Shown here one piece after another: positions 1 through 6,846 of a stretch of DNA of 34,079 nt (position 1 is the first letter of the stretch; each line of letters starts with the position of its first letter). Position numbers and translations under genes: made by a program. The stretch comes from Terriglobales bacterium (GTDB lineage: Bacteria > Acidobacteriota > Terriglobia > Bryobacterales > Bryobacteraceae): contig JAJFUV010000290.1 of assembly GCA_021372245.1 (NCBI GenBank), positions 1 to 34,079 of the forward strand, read 5' to 3'. Below the pieces are notes generated by a model. The model was not told the origin of the DNA. It was given only the letters and a program-made list of their open reading frames with translations, and made no database searches.

Positions 1-415
1 GCGTGGCGTCGGCGGCACGCACACCCGTGGCGGTAATGCGCGCTATTTCCGAGCAGAGCATGCGCCCGTCGCCGTCCAGACCGGTTCTGCCGGGCGCCAC
101 ATCCGCGGCCGCGCAAGAGTAAATGGTGATGCCGTAGGAGAGATTCCCGCTCCACGGCCGCAACTGCCGCACGGTCGTCAGCTTCAGATCGTCCTGGCAG
201 AGTTGCAGGCCGTAACCGCCATGCCCGTCCACCTCATAGCCGTGGCACATGATGCGCAGCCGGATCTCCGATCCGTACTGAAAACTGATGTCGTTGATAC
301 GTTGAACCAGCGTGCTCAACCTGGTATGCCCGTTCACTGAAACGATGGTGATGCTGTCGCCTCTCGGCGGCTCGCCGTCCAGCCGGGTGTCGTGGATAAC
401 GACAATCTGCGCCAT
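1..415 (-). CDS. Caspase-like (clan CD / DUF4347-like) protein, C-terminus cut by window edge
   Basis: The reading frame is open from an ATG at 415 to the left edge of the window, giving 138 visible residues and no stop, so the C-terminus is missing. A strong ribosome binding site AGGAGG at 425-430 lies 9 nt before the ATG. The protein has the two signatures of clan CD cysteine peptidase folds: a hydrophobic strand ending in His-Gly (IRLRIMCHGY) and a later hydrophobic strand ending in Cys (ITIYSCAAAD). A Gly-rich stretch and an acidic LQLCQDDL segment lie between them. Spacing and the following small-residue stretch resemble DUF4347/CHAT-type domains, where His and Cys form the catalytic dyad. 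Peptidase activity is inference; substrate and partners are unknown. There is no signal peptide, so it is probably cytoplasmic. It diverges from the sigma54 activator gene across a 229-bp intergenic region. Confidence 0.72.
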   Translation of the reverse strand, partial: MAQIVVIHDTRLDGEPPRGDSITIVSVNGHTRLSTLVQRINDISFQYGSEIRLRIMCHGYEVDGHGGYGLQLCQDDLKLTTVRQLRPWSGNLSYGITIYSCAAADVAPGRTGLDGDGRMLCSEIARITATGVRAADAT

Positions 416-561
416 ACCCTTCGCCCTCCTGGGACCGCTTTGGCATCAAGTATATCGCGCAGGCTACCTGGATTTTCGGAAATCTCCAGGCGGGACGCTA
501 TCGCGTTCGACTAGATTTCCGCTCTTCGGGTGCGAGTAGGGCGAAACAGGTGCTAGCATGT

Positions 562-602
562 TGGCACTTGCCAGCACGCTGGCAGAAATCTCGGGCTATA
601 CT
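562..602. promoter_or_regulatory. Overlapping inverted repeats upstream of the activator gene
   Basis: Half-sites TGGCA (562-566), TGCCA (569-573) and TGGCA (580-584) alternate in orientation and form two overlapping inverted repeats: TGGCA-CT-TGCCA and the perfect GCCAGC-AC-GCTGGC (570-583). A -10-like TATACT follows at 597-602, with no good -35, so a bound protein would cover the -35 region. The 11-mer TTGGCACTTGC at 561-571 recurs at 2740-2750 after the gene. The simplest reading is an operator for the adjacent activator (autoregulation). Another TGGCA lies at 441-445. The repeats are seen directly; the role is inferred. Confidence 0.5.
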
Positions 603-644
603 TCAGAAGACGATTCACCGGTTCTGTGCCGGAAGGGTTTGACG

Positions 645-2696
645 ATGATCACCGATTCTCCGCGTACTCGCCAAGATGCGCTGCTCGAAGTTTCGGAGTC
701 GATTGCCTCCCACGAGTCCCTGCCCGCTTTGCTGCATGCTTTATCGCCCTCTCTGGCGAGGCTTGTCTCATTCACAGGCTTGGGCTTAGTACTCCACGAC
801 CCCGAACGGCGAGTCAGCAAGCTGCACATCCTGGAGTCGTCGTCACCCTACGACATCCCGGACGGTTATGAGTTCCCAGCCGAGCAATCTCCGACCTCGA
901 TCGTCCTGGAGACCGGACAGCCGTTCTATTTCCCCGACCTCGAACTGGAAACCGGATATCCGGTCCTCATCGAGATGCTTCGGCACAGTGGCATCCGAAG
1001 TTACTGCATCTTGCCGCTCATTACCGAAAGGCGGAGGATCGGCAGTCTGACCTTCGGATCGCCCAACAAGAACGCCTACAGCGGTGAGGATATCGTCTTC
1101 CTGTGTCAGGTGGCCCGGCAAGTGGCCGTCGCCGTCGAGAACGCCCTTAACTTCGAAGCTGCCACGGCGCTGAGGGAAGAGTTGGCCCGCGACCGGGACC
1201 AACTGCGTCTGCTGCTTCAGGTGAACAATGCCATCGTCGCTCGACTCGAAACGCGACCGCTGTTCGAGGCGATCTCCGGGGCCCTTCGGGAAACGCTGAA
1301 CGTGGATTTCGCCAGTCTGACCCTGTGGGATCCCGAAAGCAAACAGCTTCGCAGGCAGGTGCTTGATCTCGAGGGCTCGTATGAGCTGTCAGAGGCGGAT
1401 CCTCTGGTTCCGATTGAGGGCACCCCATCCGGCGAGGCGTACCTGAGCCGTAGGCCGGTCGTGATGACGGGCGAGGAACTCGCAGCTTCGCCTTACTCGA
1501 TGATGCGCTCCCTGACTCAGCATGGATTTCGATCTGCCTGTGCAGTGCCGCTGATTTGTGGTGAGCGCGTCCTCGGCACCCTCAACGTGGTGAGCCGCCG
1601 GGAGGAAACGACGCAGGAGGAGGTAGAGCTCCTGGTTCAGGTGGCGGGCCAGATCGCCATCGCGCTGGACAATGCGGCAGCGTACAAGCGCATTGAGGAA
1701 CTCAACGCCCGCCTGGCGGAAGAGAAACTGTATCTCAAGGAAGAGATCCGCACCAACTACTTTTTCGAGGAAATCGTCGGCCGCAGCGCCGCACTCCGGG
1801 CGGTGCTCCGCGAAGTGGAGACGGTCGCTCCCTCGGATTCGACCGTGCTCATCTGCGGAGAAACCGGCACCGGCAAGGAACTCATCGCGAGAGCCATTCA
1901 CAACCTCAGTTCGCGCCATCAGTACACCTTTGCGAAAGTGAACTGCGCGGCCATTCCCACAGGCCTGCTGGAGAGCGAGTTATTCGGGCACGAAAGAGGC
2001 GCATTCACGGGCGCGATCGAGCAGCGCATCGGCCGCTTCGAGACGGCTCATCGCGGGACCTTGTTCCTCGATGAGGTTGGCGATATTCCTTTGGAGTTGC
2101 AGCCGAAGCTGTTGCGCGTGTTGCAGGAGCGGGAGTTTGAACGTTTGGGGAGTTCCAGAACGATACGCGTCGATGTGCGGTTGGTGGCCGCGACCAATAG
2201 AGACCTGCTTCGGATGGTTGACGACCGGCAATTCCGCGCCGACCTCTACTACCGGCTGAATGTCTTCCCCGTCGTGGTTCCGCCCCTCAGGGAGCGCGTT
2301 GAGGATATCCCTCTCCTGGTCAGCTACTTCGCGGAACAGTATGCAACGCGGATGGGAAAGCAGGTCAATACGATCCCTTCCGAGGCGATGGAGCACTTGG
2401 TCCGGTATCCCTGGCCGGGCAACATACGCGAACTGCAGAACCTGATAGAACGAGCCGTGATCATGTCTCCTGGCCCTGTTCTGAATGTCCCGCTGGAAGT
2501 GCTGCGGACGTCGGAACAGCAGGCTTTGCATCTCAGCGGCACCCTCGAAGAGGCCGAACGCCTGCATATTCTCCGGGTACTGGAGGAGACCGATTGGGTT
2601 CTATCGGGTCCAAACGGCGCCGCGGCGAAGCTCGGGCTGAAGCGTTCAACACTCCAGTTCCGGATGAAGAAGTTGGGCATCTCTCGTCCTCAGTAG
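645..2696 (+). CDS. Sigma54-dependent transcriptional activator, FhlA type (GAF-GAF-AAA+-Fis HTH)
   Basis: This bacterial enhancer-binding protein uses ATP hydrolysis to open sigma54 promoters. The 683-residue frame contains two GAF sensor domains (about 15-168 and 192-343), a short coiled linker (about 345-370), a AAA+ domain (about 375-615) and a C-terminal Fis-type helix-turn-helix (about 655-680, AAKLGLKRSTLQFRMKKL). Walker A GETGTGKE is at 405-412, the sigma54-contacting GAFTGA loop at 452-457, and Walker B LFLDE at 473-477, so the motor looks intact. The length matches FhlA-like proteins. The frame is open from 558, but the ATG at 645 has GGAAGG at 631-636 with 8-nt spacing, and the longer start would place the inverted repeats inside the gene. 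There is no receiver domain or phospho-Asp, so a small ligand at a GAF domain is the likely signal; its identity is unknown. The sigma54 promoter at 2825-2840 is the obvious target. Confidence 0.93.
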   Translation: MITDSPRTRQDALLEVSESIASHESLPALLHALSPSLARLVSFTGLGLVLHDPERRVSKLHILESSSPYDIPDGYEFPAEQSPTSIVLETGQPFYFPDLELETGYPVLIEMLRHSGIRSYCILPLITERRRIGSLTFGSPNKNAYSGEDIVFLCQVARQVAVAVENALNFEAATALREELARDRDQLRLLLQVNNAIVARLETRPLFEAISGALRETLNVDFASLTLWDPESKQLRRQVLDLEGSYELSEADPLVPIEGTPSGEAYLSRRPVVMTGEELAASPYSMMRSLTQHGFRSACAVPLICGERVLGTLNVVSRREETTQEEVELLVQVAGQIAIALDNAAAYKRIEELNARLAEEKLYLKEEIRTNYFFEEIVGRSAALRAVLREVETVAPSDSTVLICGETGTGKELIARAIHNLSSRHQYTFAKVNCAAIPTGLLESELFGHERGAFTGAIEQRIGRFETAHRGTLFLDEVGDIPLELQPKLLRVLQEREFERLGSSRTIRVDVRLVAATNRDLLRMVDDRQFRADLYYRLNVFPVVVPPLRERVEDIPLLVSYFAEQYATRMGKQVNTIPSEAMEHLVRYPWPGNIRELQNLIERAVIMSPGPVLNVPLEVLRTSEQQALHLSGTLEEAERLHILRVLEETDWVLSGPNGAAAKLGLKRSTLQFRMKKLGISRPQ

Positions 2697-2705
2697 CCTG
2701 ATTCC

Positions 2706-2745
2706 TGCCAGCCGGTTGGCATCCGCCAACATGCCAGCATTGGCA
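2706..2745. promoter_or_regulatory. Array of inverted TGCCA/TGGCA repeats, candidate activator (UAS) sites
   Basis: Four half-sites alternate in orientation: TGCCA 2706-2710, TGGCA 2717-2721, TGCCA 2732-2736 and TGGCA 2741-2745. A perfect GTTGGC-ATCC-GCCAAC hairpin-type repeat is embedded at 2715-2730. The array is centred about 125 bp upstream of the start point predicted from the sigma54 element at 2825-2840, the usual distance for enhancer-binding protein sites. The same half-sites occur at 562-584. There is no T-run after the array, so it is a poor terminator candidate for the activator gene, although a hairpin role cannot be excluded. Confidence 0.6.
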
Positions 2746-2824
2746 CTTGCAGACCAGTTAGGTTCAGCCTTCGCTCGCCCGCGTGTTTTCAATTAGATAG
2801 CTCAATCTGTCGTGCCGGCCCGAA

Positions 2825-2840
2825 TGGCACCCGCCATGCA
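2825..2840 (+). promoter_or_regulatory. Sigma54 (-24/-12) promoter of the STAS operon
   Basis: TGGCACCCGCCATGCA matches the sigma54 consensus TGGCACG-N4-TTGCW. The invariant GG (2826-2827) and GC (2838-2839) are exactly 10 nt apart, TGGCAC is complete, and the -12 block is ATGCA instead of TTGCA. Transcription would begin near 2851, leaving an 18-nt leader with GGAG (2853-2856) before the ATG at 2869. This placement rules out the earlier in-frame starts at 2812, 2824 and 2836, which would lie in or upstream of the promoter. A sigma54 activator gene ends 130 bp upstream. Confidence 0.68.
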
Positions 2841-2868
2841 CTATCAGGAAGTGGAGAATCGACAGACA

Positions 2869-3186
2869 ATGCTGAGAATATCCGTCGATGATCGTGGAAC
2901 GGCGATCCACTTGAAGCTTGAAGGGAAGCTCAAGGGAATCTGGGTCACCGAGTTGGAGCATTGTTGGCGTTCGCACTCCGCCGGAGTACCACGAAGAGAT
3001 ATCGTCGTCGACCTGACAGATACCGATTTCGTCGATCTCACCGGCAAGTACCTTCTGACGCTGATGCACCAGCGCGGAGTGAAGTTCATCGCCCGGTCGC
3101 CGCTCATGAAGGACTTACTGGCCGAGATCGTACGCACCGAAAGTGAAATGAACCAATATTCCACGACCGGCGGTCAGAAGGAGTGA
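2869..3186 (+). CDS. STAS-domain protein (anti-sigma-factor antagonist-like)
   Basis: This small cytoplasmic protein of 105 residues is essentially one STAS domain. The hallmark strand-turn is VVDLTDTDFVDLTGKYLL (about 46-63). Thr58 occupies the position of the serine that kinases phosphorylate in SpoIIAA-type antagonists (D-S-S-G in the family, D-L-T-G here), so phospho-control is possible but unproven. Such proteins usually bind an anti-sigma kinase; no kinase gene is visible here. The frame could start at GTG 2812 or ATG 2824/2836, but the sigma54 element and the GGAG at 2853-2856 favour ATG 2869, where the STAS fold begins. The next gene starts 4 nt after the stop. The acidic, polar tail after residue 90 is not part of the domain. 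Confidence 0.8.
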   Translation: MLRISVDDRGTAIHLKLEGKLKGIWVTELEHCWRSHSAGVPRRDIVVDLTDTDFVDLTGKYLLTLMHQRGVKFIARSPLMKDLLAEIVRTESEMNQYSTTGGQKE

Positions 3187-3190
3187 ATCC

Positions 3191-3415
3191 ATGAATTCGT
3201 TCTTGTCAGATTTACAGGAGACTTGGTGCAAGCTGATGCATCCCGCGCCCCGCTGGCCGATCAACGGCTACTACGAGTGCCCGACCTGCCTGCGCAGGTA
3301 TCCTGTCCCCTGGGCGAATCACCCCGTGCCCAGCACGGCGACAACAGTGAAGCCGTTACCCTCGAAGCCGATCGGTATCCGCCGCCCAGTCCTGGTCGCC
3401 ACAGAGGCACGATAG
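3191..3415 (+). CDS. Small Cys-motif protein of unknown function, coupled to STAS gene
   Basis: This 74-residue protein begins 4 nt after the STAS stop codon, with AAGGAG at 3178-3183 overlapping the end of that gene and 7-nt spacing to the ATG, so it is almost certainly translated from the same message. Its core is YYECPTCLRRYPVPW (about 28-42): one CxxC pair followed by an Arg-Tyr-Pro-Val-Pro-Trp motif. A single CxxC could bind metal only with another ligand (His18 or Cys14 are available) or as a dimer. The C-terminal third is Pro/Thr-rich and probably disordered. There is no signal peptide. I do not recognise the family and assign no function. Operon context suggests it works with the STAS protein under sigma54 control. 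Confidence 0.72.
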   Translation: MNSFLSDLQETWCKLMHPAPRWPINGYYECPTCLRRYPVPWANHPVPSTATTVKPLPSKPIGIRRPVLVATEAR

Positions 3416-3441
3416 ACACGGCGCGGCGGTTCGCGTCCGCC

Positions 3442-4929
3442 CTACTCCCCCAGCGTCAGAATCTGGCATTGGCCGGGTAAAGCGGGCACCTGCAGGTTGC
3501 GGCCGGCCACCTCGATGGTGACGGGTCCCTTATCTCCCGCGAAGTCCGTACGGCGCACCAGGACGCGGCGACCTAGCCTCAATCCGGACACCACGGTTCC
3601 TGGTTTCGATGGGACCTCGAACGTGATCGGGACGCCCTTTTCGAGGAATTCGCCGTAGGCCTGCGCGGCTGCCCACACCGGATGGAGCAGTTGGATCTCT
3701 TTGGCGTTCTCCTTCTCCGTGCACCACAGGAAGAACGTGTCAGTACCCCGCAGAAGCATGTGCCAGAGCAGTTCCTGGTAGGTGCTCTCGCTCATCTGCC
3801 GCGCCGGCTGCGCACCGGCCGGCGCTTCCCCCTCTCGCTCGCTCAAACCGACGTCCACCGTGTGCCAGTGCACGAACGCGATGATGGGAACGTTCGCGGG
3901 CGTATGCCGGCCCGCGTTCGAAGCCACCAGCAGGCCGTTGTAGAACCAGCGGTAGTCGCCCGGCTCGAAGTCGTACCAGTTCCACGTCCAGGACCAGGGG
4001 TACACCACCGGCATGGCGAACGTGTATCCGGTGTCCTCGAAGTCGTTGGCCCAGTGGCGGTAAAGCGCGCGCTGGTCGCGCAGGGCGGGCTGGCCGGGGA
4101 TGTACTTCTCGAAGTAGTCGTACCAATAGCGCCAGCCGTTGTGGGGGTACATGGCGTAATTGCCCACCAGCGCTCCGGGATGATGCTCCAGCACGGGCTC
4201 GGCGTAAGCTTTCCGTTGCACCATGCTGCGTAGCCGGCGAATCTCGTGCTGGTAGGCGAGGAAATCGTCCACCTGGGGCAGGTGCTTCCGGCACACCACG
4301 CAGCGCTGGGAGGCGGCTTGCGCGTGGTTCCATTCGAGCGGTCCGTCGATTTCCCAATCCGTAAAGATGAAGCCCACCGGCAGGCCCGCTTTCGCATACG
4401 CAGCGGCGAACTTGCGCACGCGATCCCGTATAACCGGAATGCGGTGCTCCAGCCGGAACGGGCAGCCCATCTTCGCATTTCCGAACGTTTTGTCGAAGAA
4501 CGGCTTGCCCTTGTCGTCGATGTGCGCCGTCGCCTCCGAGCCGTCGAAGAAACTGGAGAGCAGCGAGCTGGCGTGGATGTTGAGTGGTACGCCGGCTTTC
4601 TTTTGCGCTCGTGCCACCGGCAGTGTCTCGGTGAGGCAGGCATCGAGCGAGCCCTGGTTCCAGTTCGAAATCAGGCCCACGCCGCGCTCATCGAGCAGCC
4701 GCACCAGTTTCAGCGCCTGCGCGTCATCCAGCTTGCCCGCTCCGATGGCCGGCCATAGATAGAGCGGAAGCCTGCCGCCTCGGCTGTGCTTCAGCGGTTT
4801 GGTCTGGTCCAGCACCAATTGAATGTTCTTCGGCCATTCGGATTTCGGCGCTTGCGCCCAACTCGCCGCGGCGAGTACCCCGGCGGCGATCAGTGTGAAA
4901 CATACTCTCCCTCTACCGCGCATCCTCAT
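3442..4929 (-). CDS. Exported protein of unknown function, possibly glycosidase-like
   Basis: The 495-residue protein has a Sec signal peptide (basic MRMRGRGR, hydrophobic stretch, likely cleavage after SWAQA, about residue 27). Early strands such as GRLPLYLWPAIG and later GFIFTDWEIDGPLEW (187-200) look like beta strands of a TIM barrel, with acidic residues at the strand end (D191, E193, D195) as in retaining glycosidases; this is a resemblance, not an assignment. A CVVC pair lies at 210-213. The region from about 275 is rich in Trp and Tyr, as in carbohydrate-binding clefts. The start ATG overlaps the stop of the upstream exported protein by 4 nt (ATGA), so the two are co-translated and probably act together on an extracytoplasmic substrate. 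A second ATG at 4923 is an alternative start. Confidence 0.8.
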   Translation of the reverse strand: MRMRGRGRVCFTLIAAGVLAAASWAQAPKSEWPKNIQLVLDQTKPLKHSRGGRLPLYLWPAIGAGKLDDAQALKLVRLLDERGVGLISNWNQGSLDACLTETLPVARAQKKAGVPLNIHASSLLSSFFDGSEATAHIDDKGKPFFDKTFGNAKMGCPFRLEHRIPVIRDRVRKFAAAYAKAGLPVGFIFTDWEIDGPLEWNHAQAASQRCVVCRKHLPQVDDFLAYQHEIRRLRSMVQRKAYAEPVLEHHPGALVGNYAMYPHNGWRYWYDYFEKYIPGQPALRDQRALYRHWANDFEDTGYTFAMPVVYPWSWTWNWYDFEPGDYRWFYNGLLVASNAGRHTPANVPIIAFVHWHTVDVGLSEREGEAPAGAQPARQMSESTYQELLWHMLLRGTDTFFLWCTEKENAKEIQLLHPVWAAAQAYGEFLEKGVPITFEVPSKPGTVVSGLRLGRRVLVRRTDFAGDKGPVTIEVAGRNLQVPALPGQCQILTLGE

Positions 4930-6728
4930 TCACCTGTCCTCTCGAAATAGGGTTCCAACTGAACGTAGTTGAACATCAGCTCCTGCCCTGCGGGGCCGCC
5001 TGGCGCCTTCTCCTTGGCCCAATCCGAAATGATCAGCCGCGCTTCTGGCTGGGTAGCACGGAACATCAGGCGGTGGTGGTTGAACCACGCGGGGCCATTC
5101 TTGAAGGGGAGCTGCGCATGCGAATAGCTACTGCTCACGGGAATCGAACGGTAACTTCCTTGCTCTACCTTTTGCGCGCCCTCGATCTCAAGCGAGACGG
5201 CGTGCTGTTGCTTCACGGATCGTCCGTTCCTGATGTCCTGGTAGTCCGCCGTGATCATCTCGACCGAGTAGAGCCTGCCGGGCACCAACTTCCTCACCTT
5301 CTGCGAAACTTTGTTGGGGCGGCCGGCCTGGCGTCGCATCCACAGGTAGGCGTTGCCGCTGGGCTCGTCCGGTTCCATGCCGCGCTGCCAGTAGCGGCCC
5401 TGGGCGCACGCGTAACGCTCCAGATAGCCCGTCTTGAGGCTGTCCGGCGCGGCTGGTTCCGCCGTCCAGCCTTTCAGTTCGTCCAGAAAGTCCGGGTTGG
5501 CGATGTGATCAAGCGCGTAGGTCCAGCCGTAGCGAGTGCTCAGCAGACCCGTGGCGCCGTTGATGCAATAGTGGCGGTAGAGCGCGCTTTCCCAGCGAAG
5601 GATTTCCTCGGTCGCGCCGCCCGAGTACCACCAGTGCACGCCGAACAAGCCGTCGAATTGTGGGTGCGTGGCGAGGTACTGCATCTGCATGTCCATCCAG
5701 ACCTTGTAATTCACGTCGGGCTGCACGTTCAGTTCCGGACCGCTCATGAAGATGCCCAGCACCATAACCAGGTGACGCAGCAGTCCCGGGAACGCGGCTC
5801 GCCACTTGACGATCTCGCCGCCCAGGATTCGGTCCATGTACTGGCGGCCCTGCTCCTCGGTGGGCATCTCATGGTGGTAGCGCTCCCAGGCCATGTAGAA
5901 GTCGGAAGCGATCACCGTGCGCACAAGTTCGCGGCTCTCTGGCCGGCTGTGCATTCCAGGCCCACCCGTGTAAGCGTAAAAGGCCTTGCCGGAGCCTTTC
6001 ATCTTGTCGCCGAGCATCTTCATGCCCTCGATCCAAGCCGGATACAGCGGCTTCTGCCGCCCGCTGAACTCGTCCGCGAGCAGCCCCGCCAGGCGCGGAT
6101 CCTGGAAGCCCACATTGTTGTGCCAGTATTCGAAAGCGCGCGGGCCGGTCAAGTCCTTGTCGTGCGGGAGGCTGCCGTAGGAGATGAATTTGCGTCCGCT
6201 GCGCGTCCACTCGTCGATTTCAGCGTTGATGTTCGGCCCCGCCGCTCCGGCCACCGTGTTGACGCTCGAAAGGACATTCTTCTTCAGCCAGTCCCAGCTG
6301 AACTTGCCCAGTTCCGGGAAGTGTGGTTCCTGCGGATAGCGCACAAAGTGCGTCTCGGGCATCGCCCGGATGATCAGTGGGCCGCACGTCTTCACACCCG
6401 TGGCGCGCACCCGGACCTCGTGCGTGCCTTCAGGGAGCAGGCGCATGGTTTCGACTATCGGCCCCTGCCGCGGCGTGATCTCCAGCCACGTCCCGCCGTC
6501 GTGATTCAGCTCCACTCTCTCGCCGTCGCGCGCGTCCGCCCGGAGTGAGAGAAACACCCAGCCCGAACGCGGGTTCTGGAAACGGTAGGACGCGCCCTGC
6601 GACGCGTGAACCGTTTCCACGCGCAGCAATTCCGTCACGAGGTTGTTCAGGCGCATGGGGAACTGGGCCCGAAGCCCCGTGCCAGCGGCGAACATCAGAC
6701 CGATCGCGATGAATGCCAGCCTCTTCAT
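4926..6728 (-). CDS. Exported protein of unknown function, possibly glycoside-hydrolase-like
   Basis: Reading from ATG 6728 gives 600 residues with a classical signal peptide (MKRLAFIAIGLMFAAGTG, cleavage near LRAQ at residue 22). The frame is open further upstream, but that extension crosses the divergent promoter region and lacks a signal sequence, so it was rejected. No strong ribosome binding site is visible. Residues 30-125 look like a beta-sandwich. A barrel-like region follows, with AEIDEWTRSGRKFISYG (about 169-185) and LLADEFSG (about 216-223); the acidic pair at a strand end is what a glycosidase would use. The C-terminal 150 residues again resemble a beta-sandwich. The gene overlaps the next exported protein by ATGA, and the pair forms a unit. 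I cannot name a family with confidence. Confidence 0.8.
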   Translation of the reverse strand: MKRLAFIAIGLMFAAGTGLRAQFPMRLNNLVTELLRVETVHASQGASYRFQNPRSGWVFLSLRADARDGERVELNHDGGTWLEITPRQGPIVETMRLLPEGTHEVRVRATGVKTCGPLIIRAMPETHFVRYPQEPHFPELGKFSWDWLKKNVLSSVNTVAGAAGPNINAEIDEWTRSGRKFISYGSLPHDKDLTGPRAFEYWHNNVGFQDPRLAGLLADEFSGRQKPLYPAWIEGMKMLGDKMKGSGKAFYAYTGGPGMHSRPESRELVRTVIASDFYMAWERYHHEMPTEEQGRQYMDRILGGEIVKWRAAFPGLLRHLVMVLGIFMSGPELNVQPDVNYKVWMDMQMQYLATHPQFDGLFGVHWWYSGGATEEILRWESALYRHYCINGATGLLSTRYGWTYALDHIANPDFLDELKGWTAEPAAPDSLKTGYLERYACAQGRYWQRGMEPDEPSGNAYLWMRRQAGRPNKVSQKVRKLVPGRLYSVEMITADYQDIRNGRSVKQQHAVSLEIEGAQKVEQGSYRSIPVSSSYSHAQLPFKNGPAWFNHHRLMFRATQPEARLIISDWAKEKAPGGPAGQELMFNYVQLEPYFERTGE

Positions 6729-6796
6729 AGGTAGATTGTGACGCGGCACCCATGCCGACCGCCAGTCCCTCCTCCATCCCCATAAATCGCTCCGGA

Positions 6797-6829
6797 TTGG
6801 TAACAATATAGTGTGCGGTATAAGCACAC
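6797..6829 (+). promoter_or_regulatory. Sigma70-type promoter with -10 inside a palindrome
   Basis: TTGGTA (6797-6802) and TATAAG (6819-6824) are separated by 16 nt. The -10 sits within a perfect inverted repeat GTGTGC-N7-GCACAC (6811-6829), a natural operator arrangement for a repressor. Transcription would start near 6831, giving a leader of about 16 nt with GGAGG (6838-6842) before the GTG at 6847. The region also separates two divergent exported-protein genes. Confidence 0.55.
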
Positions 6830-6846
6830 ATTTCATTGGAGGCGCC

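Noticed and set aside
430..445. Second sigma54-like element (TGGGACCGCTTTGGCA) on the plus strand
   Set aside because: Spacing fits, but both blocks have mismatches, it lies in the ribosome-binding region of the divergent caspase-like gene, and it would put the TGGCA repeats downstream of the start point.
558..644. Longer N-terminus for the sigma54 activator
   Set aside because: The extension would translate the inverted repeats, has no ribosome binding site, and ATG 645 has GGAAGG at good spacing.
2812..2868. Earlier starts (2812, 2824, 2836) for the STAS protein
   Set aside because: They fall upstream of or within the -24/-12 promoter and have no ribosome binding site.
3425..3441. GGCGG/CCGCC hairpin between convergent genes as a terminator
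   Set aside because: The stem is only 5 bp with no T-run; too weak to call in GC-rich DNA.
5073..6548. 491-residue plus-strand open frame
   Set aside because: It is antisense to the exported protein gene, is His/Arg/Val-rich as expected from GC-rich antisense, and shows no recognisable domain.
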